Assembly (NCBI RefSeq): GCF_030272615.1
Contig: NC_081411.1
Location: 824,842,397-824,906,396 of the forward strand
Length of the DNA: 64,000 bases
Direction: 5' to 3'
Source: Cryptomeria japonica
Taxonomy: Eukaryota; Streptophyta; Pinopsida; Cupressales; Cupressaceae
Positions within the stretch are counted from its first letter, which is position 1. Every line of letters begins with the position of its first letter. Positions 33,621 through 44,617 of the stretch are shown here, piece by piece. The notes below the pieces were generated by a model. It ran no database searches and was not told the origin of the DNA. It saw nothing but the letters and a program-made list of their open reading frames with translations. A program made the position numbers and the translations under genes.

Positions 33621-34774
33621 TTGAGAAAATCCAAAAACAATGAAAAACACAAAATCCAAAAAACATTGAAATATTCAAAATCTAGAAACAATGAAAACTC
33701 AAAATACCAAAAACATCCATATAAAGTCCTGAAAAAATCATCCAAAAACATTCAAATATGCAAAACAATCCTACATAACAACCAAAAAACATTTGAAAAA
33801 TGTCCTGAAAAAATCAACCAAAAACATTCAAATATCGATCTACATACTCCAAAAACATCGACAATCAATCAAAAAAAACTTGCAATAAAATGTCTTGTGA
33901 GAAACAAATATCCTAGCTGATATCTAGCAAACACTTCGCACGAAGTTAACAAAGGATATGACTATCCAGTCAAACATATGCAATCAACTCATCAAACTAT
34001 CTTATCAATCATATCATATCCATATCAAAGTGATCATTATCTTGTCTTAAACAAAAGAGGATACACTCGAAATTAGATAGGTCAATCTTAAACGGGGTCC
34101 ACAACTTTATGAGATCAGACATTATCAACCATCACATCAAGCAATTGAGAATGAAGGTACAAGGTTAGTATAGCTGCTGAATTTGGTCTAGGTCAGTCTT
34201 TATCTTTTTATCATTTGGCGACAGATATTGTTCCTATGCTACTCAAGGATGTCTACAAGTGACTAGAGGAGCTATGATGGGCATTATCTTTTTCTTTGTT
34301 CACTGTTTGTGGTGTGAACCAATCAAATTATAGGGAAATTGCTCTAGTGGGTGTCTGTGATACGAGCCTTCACATCAAGGTGAAATTGCCACACATACCT
34401 CGACCCCTAGTGTAATTCCCAGAATGGAGGGTTCACTCCTTGTCTACTATGTGTTTGTTTCTACAATGAGATATATTTGCATCTTGGTTCCTTATAACCT
34501 GATGTGCTAAGCTTCATTGTTCAATAATAAGGCTCAGTGATGAATATATATTGACGCAATAAAATATGTGACACAGGTTCATGATTCCTTCAAATTTCAT
34601 TCTCATTCTCATTCTCATTTTCTTATTGATAGTTTGTTGATTTCTTATCTTCTGTCTAAATCATATTCTTTCTAACATTCCTTCTACCATCAATTTTTCT
34701 TTCTATCATCTAACTAACATTTCTTCAGGGTGTATATGAGTTAAAATTGGTTCAACCATTATCATACAAAAAAA

Positions 34775-34874
34775 ATTCATTATAGATTCATTAACATTCA
34801 TTATAGATTCATTAGCATTCAGTATAGATTCATTTGCATTCATTATAGAATTCATTATAGATTTCATTGCATTC
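34775..34874. repeat. 21-bp tandem repeat
   Basis: Three clear copies of attcattatagattcattag(c) start at 34775, 34796 and 34817. A fourth, with an internal duplication, starts at 34838. The minus-strand frame with repeated MNANESI words is a by-product. Confidence 0.88.
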
Positions 34875-35104
34875 ATTTTAAAATCCATTACCATCATTAA
34901 TACATACATGTACTGCCATTGCATTAAAAATCATATAGAATCAAATAGATATACATCATGAAACTCATAACATCATATAAGCATACAGGAGAAGCAAAAC
35001 ATACATAAATCACTATCAAAACCCGCATATCATATATATATAACTCAAAAATGATAATGTGTGTGAATAAAATAAATAAGCCTAAAGGCTCAGATAACAT
35101 GATC

Positions 35105-37010
35105 AGCCAACACTGCCTCTGTTAGTAGGTGGATCCTATCCACTAGATCCTACCCCAGGATGTCGAGGTGGTCCCATAACGCCACCACTGCTAGTCTATC
35201 ATGAAGTAGATCTACTCAATCTCCTCCCCATAAACACACTGAAACTAGGTTCTCTCCGACCCTTAGGGATGGATCGCTCATATGCCTATTTATAATAAAT
35301 AGCCTCCTGTGCAGCAGTGAAATATCTATTTGCCTGGTCGCGCGCACTGGTACCTACTCTAAAAAGATGATCAAAGGAATCCATGGTAATCTGACCTCTC
35401 CACACCACCTCATCTCCCTCCCTCTAGAGATGATCTCTCCCAGCCTCAAGGGCACCATAATCTGCACGGTAAGTCTCTCGCTCGATATCTCGTCTAGCGA
35501 CCTCATCTTGCAAACTCTGGACCCGCGCTCTAAGAGTCTACATCTCATCCTCCTCACCAACCTGTCCTCTCCCACCCTCTGTAATAGGAACATCCTCTAG
35601 CTCTGACATATCCTCATCATCACCTCCACTCTCACTACTCGATGACTCAGAAGAATCATTGCTATCCTCACTGCTAATAGACTCAGTGTCTCCACCAATG
35701 TCTACATCCTCATTTCCCTCATCTCCTCACCTCCTCCCTCATCATCCTCACCTCCTCTCTTAGCTCCACCCTCTCCTCCTCCTTTGGCTCTCTCCCCTAC
35801 ATCTATCCTTAACCATTGTCTAGGATGTCAAATCTGCTATGTTGTAATCGGAACAATAGGAACAGTCAAAGGCACTGGCCTATGCCTAGAAAACCATGCA
35901 TCATACTCCACCGTCATCCTTGGATCCACTGCACTTCTACCCCAACCCCAGAGTAATGGCTGTAGAGAATCAAACTCAGCAGAAGCAACATGTGGCTATA
36001 TGCAAACACCCCAATCAGATACCTCATGAGATACATGAGCAAAATAAGCAGTAACCATAGGTGTCAGCTATACCTCACTGAACTGTCTCAGAACCCACCT
36101 TGGAAGATACATCTCAATGATCTATTGGGTCTCAAAGGTCCTACCAATAAGATATCTCTGTTGTCATCAGAAAGGCAAGTGCAATGCATCATCAGGCCAA
36201 CCGGGGTAATCTAAGTATGGTCTCCAAATAAAATGCTGCAATATGTCAAACTGATGTCTCCAGTATAAGGTGTTCCCCGAACCTCTGTGTCTGATACCTG
36301 CTGTTTACCTAAAAGCATAAGGCTCACCAGGCTGCAAATCTACATGAATGATAGGCCTAGCAATAGAAATGTGCTCCCATTCCCATGTCTGGAGCAACAT
36401 AACACCACAATTGATAGAACGGTATCCAAGATACATAATACCATGTAACTGATAGTACAACATGGCTAGTAGACAAGGACCCCAAGCATACAGTCGACAA
36501 TGAACAATCATATCATGGAGCACTTTGCCCCATCCAATTGGAAACCCATGACCTCATCTATCAGGTATTAGTAAACCATCAACAACATTTCATAATACAA
36601 TAGTCATGTCATCATAGTCTAATCGGGCCCAGGGGATGTCATAACGACCACTGATTTGCAAGTCCTGTATCTCACACTTGAAAAGTGCACATAGTCCAAC
36701 AATGTCATCATCATCATCATATACAACTCTCTCACCATGAATAGGAATACGTAGTATATGCCATAAATCCTCTAAAGTAATGGATGCCTCACTAGTCAGA
36801 AGATGAAAAGAACAAGTCTCAGAATGCCACCGCTTTATCAAAGCTGTAATCATGGCCCTGTTGGCTGTAACCTCTAGCAAATATAAAACATGATATAGAC
36901 CAAGCTGTCAGATATGCTTGATCTCCTCATCTGGTAAGTCAGATCGAAGATCAAGTCCACTAGGTCTTCTATATCGGCAATATAACACTCCAATGTTCTC
37001 CTGTAATGAG
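35105..37010 (-). pseudogene. Antisense Plant Mobile Domain (PMD) gene remnant in Tat
   Basis: Read on the minus strand, one frame runs from about 37010 to 35105 with around a dozen stops and no frameshift. The PMD core is NRAMITALIKRWHSETCSFH, then EASITLEDLWHILRIPIHGE (about 36845-36725). GWGKVLHDMIVHCRLYAWGP and LLAMLYYQLHGIMYLG follow, then LLQTWEWEHISIARP (about 36540-36360). The C-terminal part is acidic and Ser-rich (35760-35600), then helical (VQSLQDEVARRDIERETYRA). The first block is preceded at about 37011 by tttctcattacag, a good 3' splice site, and a candidate upstream exon ends near 37402. PMD proteins (MAIN/MAIL family) occur as host genes and in transposons. The orientation against pol and the intron suggest capture of a host gene. 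Confidence 0.8.
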
Positions 37011-39499
37011 AAAACGTTGAAAATATCAGATATCGGATCCCATAATACTTACAATTTTTTTCAAACACATGAATTTTTTTTTTTACACATACAACAACTG
37101 CGTAACAGTTATGACTAATGTGGAACAATTATGACTCTTGCATGATGTTTGATGCTAATGCTTAATGAAATGGGCGCATGGGTAACAATAAACACTTATG
37201 CATAAAGAAATGATCGAATGCGGCATGATAAACACTAATGCGTAACACTTATGATGCATGCGTAGCATTTAGAAAATTTGTGGTACATTAATGACGAATG
37301 CGTAAAAATCGACAACTGATTGCGTGACACAGTGCAAAAATTGATCATGGAATGTTTTTTAAAAAACGGGCATAAATCAGGAAAAAAATTGGAAAAATAC
37401 CATGCCGCTAGTCCTGGGAGGTGGTGCAGGAGCACCCAGGCCAACCTACAAAACCAAGAAGACAATGAAGATACCAGGAAGGTTTTATGAGGGAAATCAA
37501 GTGAATTGGAGAGTTTAGAGCCAATTATGGCTTTTGAAAGCAATAAATCATATGTAATGTGTAAAAGTCCTAAAGGTCCTGATAAAGGCCTAAGGACCAA
37601 AATGCTATGTAATTGGGTTAGTGATGCCTAGGAGTCTAGATAGGTTGAATAAGGGTCTAATATGCTTTAAATGATCATATCATGATTAAAACCCATTGAT
37701 TTGATAGGTTTTAGTTGATTGAAGCATTAGAAATGAAGTTTAAATTTAAAAACTTGATTTCCATCGGTTAGTTCTAGTTTTGGAGGGAAAGTAGATTATG
37801 ACTTGTTTAAGCACTTTAATCATTCTAATCAGTTTGGGATCAGTTGGAGTTGGTTGGGGAAGGAATTATAAAGTCTCTTATGTCATTTTTGTGTGGTTGG
37901 ATGATGCTGGTACGGATTTTTATGGACTGTTCCAGAAAATCAATAAAAATCTCTTTGTTTGTTGTCAAAACCTTGTGTTTTTCATGCTTTCTTGCATTGC
38001 TAAGTGAAGGGGCTGATATTATCATGTTTTAGGGACTTATTATACTGTTAATTACATGATTTACATGGTTTTTAAGTTCTGAAAAGATATCATTTTTGTT
38101 TTATTGCTGACTGTCCCAAGAAAACCAGTGATTTCTCACTAATTTTGTGAGACTCCAAGCACGTGTGGATCCATCCTATGAATGTAAATGTCTGATTCTC
38201 ATAGGATGGATGCCTAATGACATGTAAAATAGTTTACTAACCCATGATTGATAGGAAGAAGTGGTGAGTGCAGGTGTACACCATGGAAAGTGACTGAAAA
38301 TACATGAAAGTTGACTGAAAATGAGTGAAAATGAAGGCTAGAGTGTAGCAGCAGAGAATCTAATTGAACAAGGGGTGTATTTTATGTATTGAAGTGTCTA
38401 GAAACACCATTTTGAAGGTGTTTGAACTTTGGTTGAGCCTCAGAAGTGACTAGAGGTGGGATTTTGAGAAAGCCCTAGTTGTTAGGTGGATTTAGTGAGG
38501 TTTTTGGAGTTTGGGTATCTAGGAGTGCAACCAAAACTTAAAACCTAGAAAATCCTTGGATTGAGACCATAAAAATAGACTATACAAAAGGGTTAAGCCT
38601 GGAAGTGAGTTTGGAGGGTGCTTCCTTCACAAAAGTGACCTAATTAGCCCTCATGGTGACTAGGGACAACAGTTTTTTGAGTGATTTGTTCCAAAACAAC
38701 TATAGGCAATATTTTGGGTGTTGATATTGGGTATCTAAATCAGTCATAAGATTGGTCCATGTTTTGGGAAATGTGTGTGAAAAGAGCCAAAAATAGTCAA
38801 GCCGACTACTAGGAGACTAGGCCTAGTGAAGGGCTAGATTTGGGTTTTTGTATCAGTTGATGAGTTGAGGGTTTGAAAACCTTAGAGAAATGTTATTTGA
38901 AGTTATTTGATGTTTATGGAGGTGGAGGAAACACCTGATTAAGGTGAAGACAAGTTTTGAGCCTATTGAGGCACTTTGAGCATTTGAAACACCATAGGAG
39001 TGTTGGGGTTTGGGTCCATATTATACTTGAGTTTGCAAGATTGCAACCAGATCCTCCATCCTCTACATCAGGAGGTCTCTGATATGAAAGTACTTAGTCA
39101 AATAGGTGCAATCGAGCTCTATAACCAGCCATGACAATCAAATACTCTGAAAAAAGCCCAAAAATTGTAGAGAAAACCAAGGAATTACCAAATTGCAAAT
39201 GAGCAAATGCAAACCTCTAAATCTCTATTTATAGCTCAAAATTAGGGTTTTTTTTTAAGACCTCGACGCCCATGGTCCCTACCAGCTTCAAACACCTTGT
39301 AGCCCACTCAAACGATCTCGAAATCGCACGAGATTTCACACGCTTGCTCGTTAAACTGATATCGAAAACATGGTCTCAATTTTGGAATTTTTCGACCACC
39401 TTTTCTGAGGGGGCATATTTACACTATACAACAGTACCGAGGCATACTAGGGCAAATTTTTTTGTTTTCTTTGAAACAATGTCATTCTGACTTTGTCTC
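37011..39499 (+). other. Tat region between PMD gene and 3' LTR
   Basis: It probably includes the intron and first exon of the antisense PMD gene: a frame reading GAPAPPPRTSGM on the minus strand ends at a possible gt donor near 37402. At 37140-37330 the word aatgcgta and variants recur. The rest (37340-39499) has no recognised coding sequence and may contain the promoter of the antisense gene. Confidence 0.45.
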
Positions 39500-39512
39500 A
39501 AAGAGGGGCAAA
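39500..39512 (+). promoter_or_regulatory. Tat polypurine tract
   Basis: aaagaggggcaaa lies immediately before the TG of the 3' LTR and is the expected plus-strand primer. Confidence 0.85.
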
Positions 39513-40767
39513 TGTAGACACCTAAAAATGTCTCATTGATCATGTACTAATTATTCCTCTAGTTAGTTAAATAATTCTTTAGTTATTTAATTAAGTTAAT
39601 TAATCTTATTCTTCTAACGTCATATTTCCTCATCATCTTACTAATTATTCTATTTTATATTTCTATCATCATTTAATCATTTTAATCATTTTCTAAATAT
39701 TAATTAAATATTTGTTATTTAATTAATTATGGTTAATTCCCCAATTTAAATAATCTTTATTATTTAAATAAATTAATTCTCAATTTCTATCTTTAATCAT
39801 CTAATCATTCAACCCTCTTCTAAATATTAATTAAATATTTATTATTTAATTAATTGTGATTTAATCCTTTAAATTAAATAATCTTTATTATTTAATTAAA
39901 TTCCATTTCTAAATAATTATTTAATTAACTAATTAATTCTTCCATTTCCAAATCCCCAAATTATAATTTCATTTAATTTCATATTCTTCTAATTTCTTCC
40001 AAATTCAATTACATGTGCATGATTTCAAAAACCAAATTGAAAATCAAAGTTAAGTTCTAAATATATTCAAATGCTAAATTGAATTAATAAATTCAATTAT
40101 TTGAATTAATATCTCATGCAAAGATTAAATTGAAAATCTAAGTCTAAATGCAAGCACATGCTAAATTAATTAATTCAATCAATTAATTAACTAAGTCATT
40201 TATCTCTTCAACTTCTATTTCCATCTTTTAGTTAGCTTTTTCTAAATTAAGCTGTCTTTGTCATCCTCTTTATTTCCTCCAATCATTCTTTTTCTTCCCT
40301 CAATCAGCTTTTTCTCAATCAGTTAACTCAATTAATCTATTTAATCTATTGAGTTCCACTCCTATAATCAGCAGTTAAACTATCAATTTTCATTTGAGCT
40401 CACCTGAGTTCCACCTCTTGATCATTTTGTTCCACCTTTCAATCAATCTTCTCCAATTTTCTATAAATTGAGCATTCAATCTCCATTTTCAATAATCACG
40501 AACTTCGAATCCTTGTGTCACTTGCAGGTTACCAGCGTAATATTTGAGAGCCATCATAACATAGAGAGGAGAAGAGCAATGGAAGCAATACACGATCTTG
40601 GGATAGGGAGTTTTGATTTAATTTGATTATTTTAATTCCTATTTGCTTGATTGTGTTATTTCATTGTCTATTTGTTAAGATTCTTTGATTAGATAGGGAT
40701 TCATGATTTCCCTTGTTTCTAATTGATTACTTTCTTATTTTAAGATGAATTCTAACACACATATACA
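39513..40767 (+). repeat. Tat 3' LTR
   Basis: 1255 bp, TGTAGACACC...CATATACA, the same length as the 5' LTR and about 97% identical by hand comparison, with mostly transitions and no indels. It is followed by the target duplication acatc (40768-40772) and then by copia protease sequence on the minus strand. Confidence 0.95.
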
Positions 40768-40772
40768 ACATC

Positions 40773-41060
40773 ATTTGCATTAATTTTTCCATTCAATGAA
40801 ATAGTTTGTTTACCTCTAACCATGCAGGGTGTGTTGTTACCAAACCTTACCACACCGCCATCAAATTCTTGAAGAGATAAGAACTTGTTCCTATCACCGA
40901 TCATGTGGTGTGAGCAACCACTATCTATTATCCATTCATCACTGCTATCAATGTGAGACACCAATTCCTTTTCATCAATCAGATCTTCCTTCACAACAAC
41001 AAACACTATCTCCTCATTGTCATCTTCTTCTGATTCTTCATTTGTCACACGTCCATCCAC
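40773..41060 (-). pseudogene. pol: Copia protease
   Basis: The minus-strand frame contains DEWIIDSGCSHHMIGDRNKF, the copia aspartic protease active site (DSG), followed by GGVVRFGNNTPCMVRGKQTI. It is open until the Tat insertion. The upstream acidic linker (EESEEDDNEEI) joins it to gag. Confidence 0.9.
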
Positions 41061-41985
41061 TACAACATAGAAATTTTTATGTCCTTTTCCTTTAAATTTC
41101 CTGAACTTTTCCTTTTTATCACCATTAGGACAATTTGCAACAATGTGCCCAATCTTATTGTAGGAAAAGACTTCAAGAGTAATTTAGCTTTATACTTACC
41201 AATGCCTCTCAAAAATCTTTTAGCCAATAGTGCCTCAAGTTCCATCAGATGATCCTCATTATCATCCTCACCTCTGCTACTGCCATGACTAGACTTGCAG
41301 TCATGATTATGACAAATATCCTTTCCTTTCTTCACAGATGTATCAGTTATAGAAGCTTTAAAAGCATATCCAGATGGTTTGAAACACTATTATCAAAGGT
41401 GATTAACTCAAATGTAGTCAAATTTCCAATAAGAGAATCAACAGTGACTTTATCTTTAGAAGTAGATCCCAGTTCTTGAATTGTAGAAACTGCAATAGCA
41501 TATTGTGGTAGGAGAGTTGTAAGCATTTTACTAATAACAACATCATCATAAATCTTACCTCCAACACTCTTAAAACCACCTACAACTTCTTTAATCCTTT
41601 GACCATATTGTACAATGTTCTCAACATCAACCATTTTCATGTCATCAAATTTGCCTCTTAAACTTTCTTCTTTTGCCCTTTGTACATGTTCATGTCCTCC
41701 ATAAATCAAGTCTAACTTCTCCCATACCTCAAATGTAGTTTCTAAAACATGAACATCTATATAATCAAAATCATATAAAGTACTTACAATTGCTTCCAAG
41801 GCTTGAATGCTTTCTTGTTGTTCTTTAAGCTCATCCGGTGTCAAGTGGCTGGTAGTAGGAGCTACATACTTTTTTACCACTTGATTCCAATATTGAGCAC
41901 CCAATCCTTTGATGTATATCTTCATCTGGTCCTTTCATATCCGGTAGTTGTCCTTGGTAAACTTGGGACTCTCCTTCTTCATCAT
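41060..41985 (-). pseudogene. gag: Copia gag (UBN2 type)
   Basis: The start is placed at the ATG at 41985 (MMKKESPKFTKDNYRI), with a stop at about 41937 where the conserved Trp of the 'YxxWK' motif is expected. The core is open at 41925-41347: KIYIKGLGAQYWNQVVKKYV, TTFEVWEKLDLIYGG, SLRGKFDDMKMVDVENIVQY and LLPQYAIAVSTI. A frameshift leads to 41335-41060, where the zinc knuckle survives only in part (FSYNKIGHIVANCP, the first two Cys lost). Gag makes the capsid. Confidence 0.88.
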
Positions 41986-42041
41986 CTTTCTTCAAGATCT
42001 TTCCCTCAAGTTGTTAAGCTTTCTGTACGCAGAGGACCAAT

Positions 42042-42053
42042 TCTCTGATACCA
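42042..42053 (-). promoter_or_regulatory. Copia primer-binding site
   Basis: On the minus strand this reads tggtatcagaga, two bases after the 5' LTR end. It matches the initiator-Met tRNA 3' end except for the last base. Confidence 0.88.
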
Positions 42054-42055
42054 AT

Positions 42056-43560
42056 TGTTAATCTTAGAGGATCTGATTAATACTAAGAGGGGGGGTGAAT
42101 CGATATTAACAAAAATTTCAAACTTAAAATTGGAACTTATAAAACTTCATCAAATCAATCATAAACCAATAATAAACTCTTTACCATTATCGATGATCAT
42201 TGATAACTGACTGTTAAACTGATTTAACAAAAACTGCTCATTAAGTGTTCATCAACATGCATAAACTTAAAGTAAATCAAATCAACACATTAGAAACATT
42301 CACCACATGAACACCATGTTTTTCACGTGGAAACCCAAATAGGGAAAAACCATGTTGGGGATTGGTACCCACAAAAATTGTGCACTCTTTCCGAATGCAC
42401 CCTGTTAGGAGCCTAGTCCAGTTAGGAGCTTACAAAGATGCCCTGTTAGGAGTCACCCGGTTAAGGGATTTAGATGATGAAACTTGTTAGGAGCTTTGAC
42501 CTGTTAGGATCAACCTCGCAAGAGGATTTAACACTTAAATATTGATCTACCCGGTTAAGGGATTTATAATGTAAGACCTGTTAGGACCTACCCGGTTAGG
42601 AGATTTTGACTCCTACAACTGTTAGGGAACAACAGTGAATGATCTGGGTATAGCACTTAGCTGATTGCATGATCAGATCCAATTCTGCTCCAAATTTGCT
42701 ACACTCTCAATGATCTCTCACACTCTGGTTCAACTTCACACTCTTCTCAAAAACCGCCGACACAACAAACATCAATTGTATCGACCTAAATAACCTTCAC
42801 AACTTAGTCAGGTACAAAACACTAAGATTTACAACATAGATCATCACAGATCTTTTACAACTCATTACAGATCATCCTTGATCATCATATGGATCATTAT
42901 AATCAATTACAACCATTGAATGATCACTGCATCTTGATCTGATACTCTTTCAAACCCTTAGCACATTCTACTAAGCACTTTGCACATTCTCAAGAAATTC
43001 GCTCTTTGACCATGCTAAAACATCATTCAAACACTTCACGTGGTTTGTGCCATGTCACCTCCAACATTTGAACTTGATGTAGATCACCACAAACCAAAAA
43101 TCATTACTGGTTAAGAGAATTCTTTACTGGTCCTTTAACCCTTCTTAAACCCTAGCAAAAATACAACAAAAACCATAAACATGACTTTCGATTACCAAAA
43201 CATGATGCGTTTTTGGATAGATACATATTACAATGATACAAACTCACATTCCAAACCACAACTCTTCAATCATCACCAATCGCTAGATCTAATCAAAACA
43301 TTTCCTCTTTTACCGGTTAGGGTCCCAATTCTCAGTTTCCTGTTTCTTTACCAGTAAGGTCTTTCCATTAGACCAAAAAGACTAAGATGACAAAATACAA
43401 CATAGTAAACATCAGTTGCCATCAATGACAACACAAATAACTGATCAAAGTAATCCAATCATGCAATCTCAATCTCTTCATCACAATGTTATCACAAACA
43501 GTCCTTTACCAGTTCAATCATCATTCTTCATCTACATCAATTATGCCAATCATGCCAACA
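42056..43560 (-). repeat. 5' LTR of the minus-strand copia element
   Basis: 1505 bp, partner of 15688-17218. The TG...CA ends are intact and it is adjacent to the PBS. The 26-bp length difference from the other copy includes missing words in the ctgttagga block near 42430. Confidence 0.92.
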
Positions 43561-43616
43561 GATTCACCTCCCCGCCCTCTCAGTTTTCCTACATTATGGT
43601 TGCCTTGCTATCAGCA

Positions 43617-44258
43617 GTTTCAAGGCTATAAAAAGATGAACTAGAAGAAAGTGGGAATCTAGAAGAAATTGAAGTAAACTTTGTAAGAAAATTGAAGAGA
43701 GGTACTGGAAAATACAAAGGTAAGTTACCCTTGAAATGCTTTAATTGAGGTAGAATTGGTCATTATTCTTCTAAATGTATATTTGAAGACGATTACAAGA
43801 AATCTGATGATGATGAGAAGAAGAGTAAATTTAGAAAATATGACTTTAAGAAGAAGATAGATGATAGAGCAAATAAAGGACTATGTTTTATGGAGATACA
43901 TTCGTCAGAGGATGAAGAAGGTGAAGATTTGAATGAAGAATCCTTGTTTCTAGCTATAGAGGAGAAGAATAAGGATTTATCTAGAAGATTGAAAGGAAAG
44001 AGTAATGATGAAAAGACTACACTTCTTGCTAAAGTGAAACTAAAATCTTGGATCATTGACTCCGTATGTTGAAATCACATGACTGGTGACAAAAAAAAGT
44101 TCATTAATCTTAAGAAGTATGATGGTGGATCAGTGAAATTTTCAAAAGAGGAAGCTATGCTTATTTATGGAATAGGAATTATCTTGATTGGTGGTAAGCA
44201 TAAAATTGATGATGTATTATGTTGAAGGTTTGAGACATAGCTTATTGAGTGTTAGTCA
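43617..44258 (+). pseudogene. gag-pol: C1 copia gag C-terminus and protease
   Basis: This continues C1 gag in the frame of 9729-10002. A stop at about 43629 is followed by KDELEESGNLEEIEVNFVRK and a zinc knuckle KCFN-GRIGHYSSKC in which the second Cys codon is TGA (about 43746). An acidic stretch (HSSEDEEGEDLNEES) leads to the protease, WIIDSVC-NHMTGDKKKF, where the active-site DSG reads DSV and the following Ser codon is a stop. The frame continues to GGKHKIDDVL and is cut at 44259 by LTR element S1. Confidence 0.85.
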
Positions 44259-44617
44259 TGTTAGAGCATATTAGCTATTAGTTTCTTATTTACAACTAGT
44301 TATGCTTTTGTTCTTTTTTTATTTTTTATTTAAGTTCACTGAGGAGTTCTTTTTTTAGTTGTGCACCTAATCTAACTTTTTCTGCATCTAGTTTAGCTAG
44401 AGCTGAGTTTTTTTTAGCTCCTCATGCTTGCACTTTAGTTCTCCTAAATTTAGCTATGTGCTTTCTTTATAAGCTCCTCATTGTATAGTTATAGTTCATC
44501 ATGTAATTATGTATTCTTTTATTTTGAGTCATATAGCATTCATTGTGTAGCTCTCATTTGTGGAAGGTGTTCTTGTTTGTTGTTTGATCTTGTAGACTTG
44601 TGTTGAAAAATTCAACA
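44259..44617 (+). repeat. S1 5' LTR
   Basis: 359 bp. The first 290 bp are repeated at 50126-50411 (tagctattagtttc, tttacaactagttat, ttgtgcacctaat and ctcctcatgct words in order). A 'tataagc' box-like sequence occurs near 44468 and poly(A)-region-like sequence follows. Confidence 0.88.

Larger units (their letters stand above)
32363..35104 (+). other. Tat 3' non-coding region
   Basis: Nothing coding is recognised between integrase and the antisense PMD gene. Two tandem arrays (33500-33620 with decayed copies to about 33900, and 34775-34874) and a short (ctcatt)n tract at about 34599-34620 lie here. Such long 3' spacers are characteristic of Tat elements. Confidence 0.6.
20445..40767 (+). mobile_element. 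Tat-type Ty3/gypsy retrotransposon, 20.3 kb
   Basis: Two 1255-bp LTRs (20445-21699 and 39513-40767) of equal length differ at about 37 positions by hand count (about 3%). The target duplication acatc is perfect (20440-20444, 40768-40772). Between them lie a long leader, gag, protease with G-patch, RT, gypsy RNase H, a second RNase H, integrase, and an antisense PMD gene remnant before the PPT. Domain order PR-RT-RH-INT is Ty3/gypsy; the second RNase H and the large size point to the Tat (Ogre/Retand-like) clade. At least a dozen stops and several frameshifts make it defective. It is inserted in the protease/GAG-pre-integrase boundary of the copia element 15688-43560. Confidence 0.93.
15688..43560 (-). 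mobile_element. Ty1/copia element, nearly complete, split by a Tat insertion
   Basis: Minus-strand order is 5' LTR 42056-43560, PBS 42042-42053, gag 41985-41060, protease 41060-40773, then (after the Tat insertion) GAG-pre-integrase, integrase, RT and RNase H 20444-17573, PPT 17219-17230 and 3' LTR 15688-17218. Ends are TGTTGG...AACA. The flanks aattc (15683-15687) and gattc (43561-43565) match at 4 of 5 bases. Over the first 390 bp the two LTRs differ at roughly one base in ten (hand count). The order PR-INT-RT-RH is diagnostic of copia. Several stops and frameshifts make it inactive. Confidence 0.9.
14586..43616 (+). mobile_element. Solo Ty1/copia LTR, split by a later copia insertion
   Basis: The LTR consists of 14586-15687 plus 43566-43616 (about 1.15 kb). 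It begins TGTTGGATAT, ends ATCAGCA and has target duplication gtttt (14581-14585) / gtttc (43617-43621). No PBS follows its 3' end; instead the C1 gag frame resumes in phase, which shows it is a solo LTR inserted in C1 gag. It carries TTGTCATTGATGTCAA at 14617-14632 and a gattcacctccccgccctctc block near its end. Everything between 15688 and 43560 is a minus-strand copia element inserted into it. An alternative end at 43582 (followed by gtttt) is possible but does not restore the gag frame. Confidence 0.75.
7890..44258 (+). mobile_element. C1: fragmented Ty1/copia element, host of the nest
   Basis: The pieces of one plus-strand copia element are: LTR 7890-9306, PBS 9309-9320, gag N-terminal half 9365-10002, four bases 14582-14585, then gag C-terminal half and protease 43617-44258. 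All sequence in between (10003-14581 and 14586-43616) is later insertion. When these are discounted with their target duplications, the gag frame at 9729-10002 resumes in phase at 43617. Pol beyond the protease and the 3' LTR are not found: the element is cut at 44259 by another LTR element, and no C1 sequence is recognised beyond it. Confidence 0.75.

Noticed and set aside
35354-35600. Open frames on both strands over the PMD C-terminal region
   Set aside because: The longer open frames are in the wrong frame; the frame continuous with PMD has an in-frame TAG near 35425 but reads as the natural helical C-terminus.
37235-37600. 121-codon minus-strand frame beside the PMD gene
   Set aside because: Its frame does not match the PMD frame and it overlaps the likely intron; only the short GAPAPPPRTSGM stretch in another frame looks like an exon.
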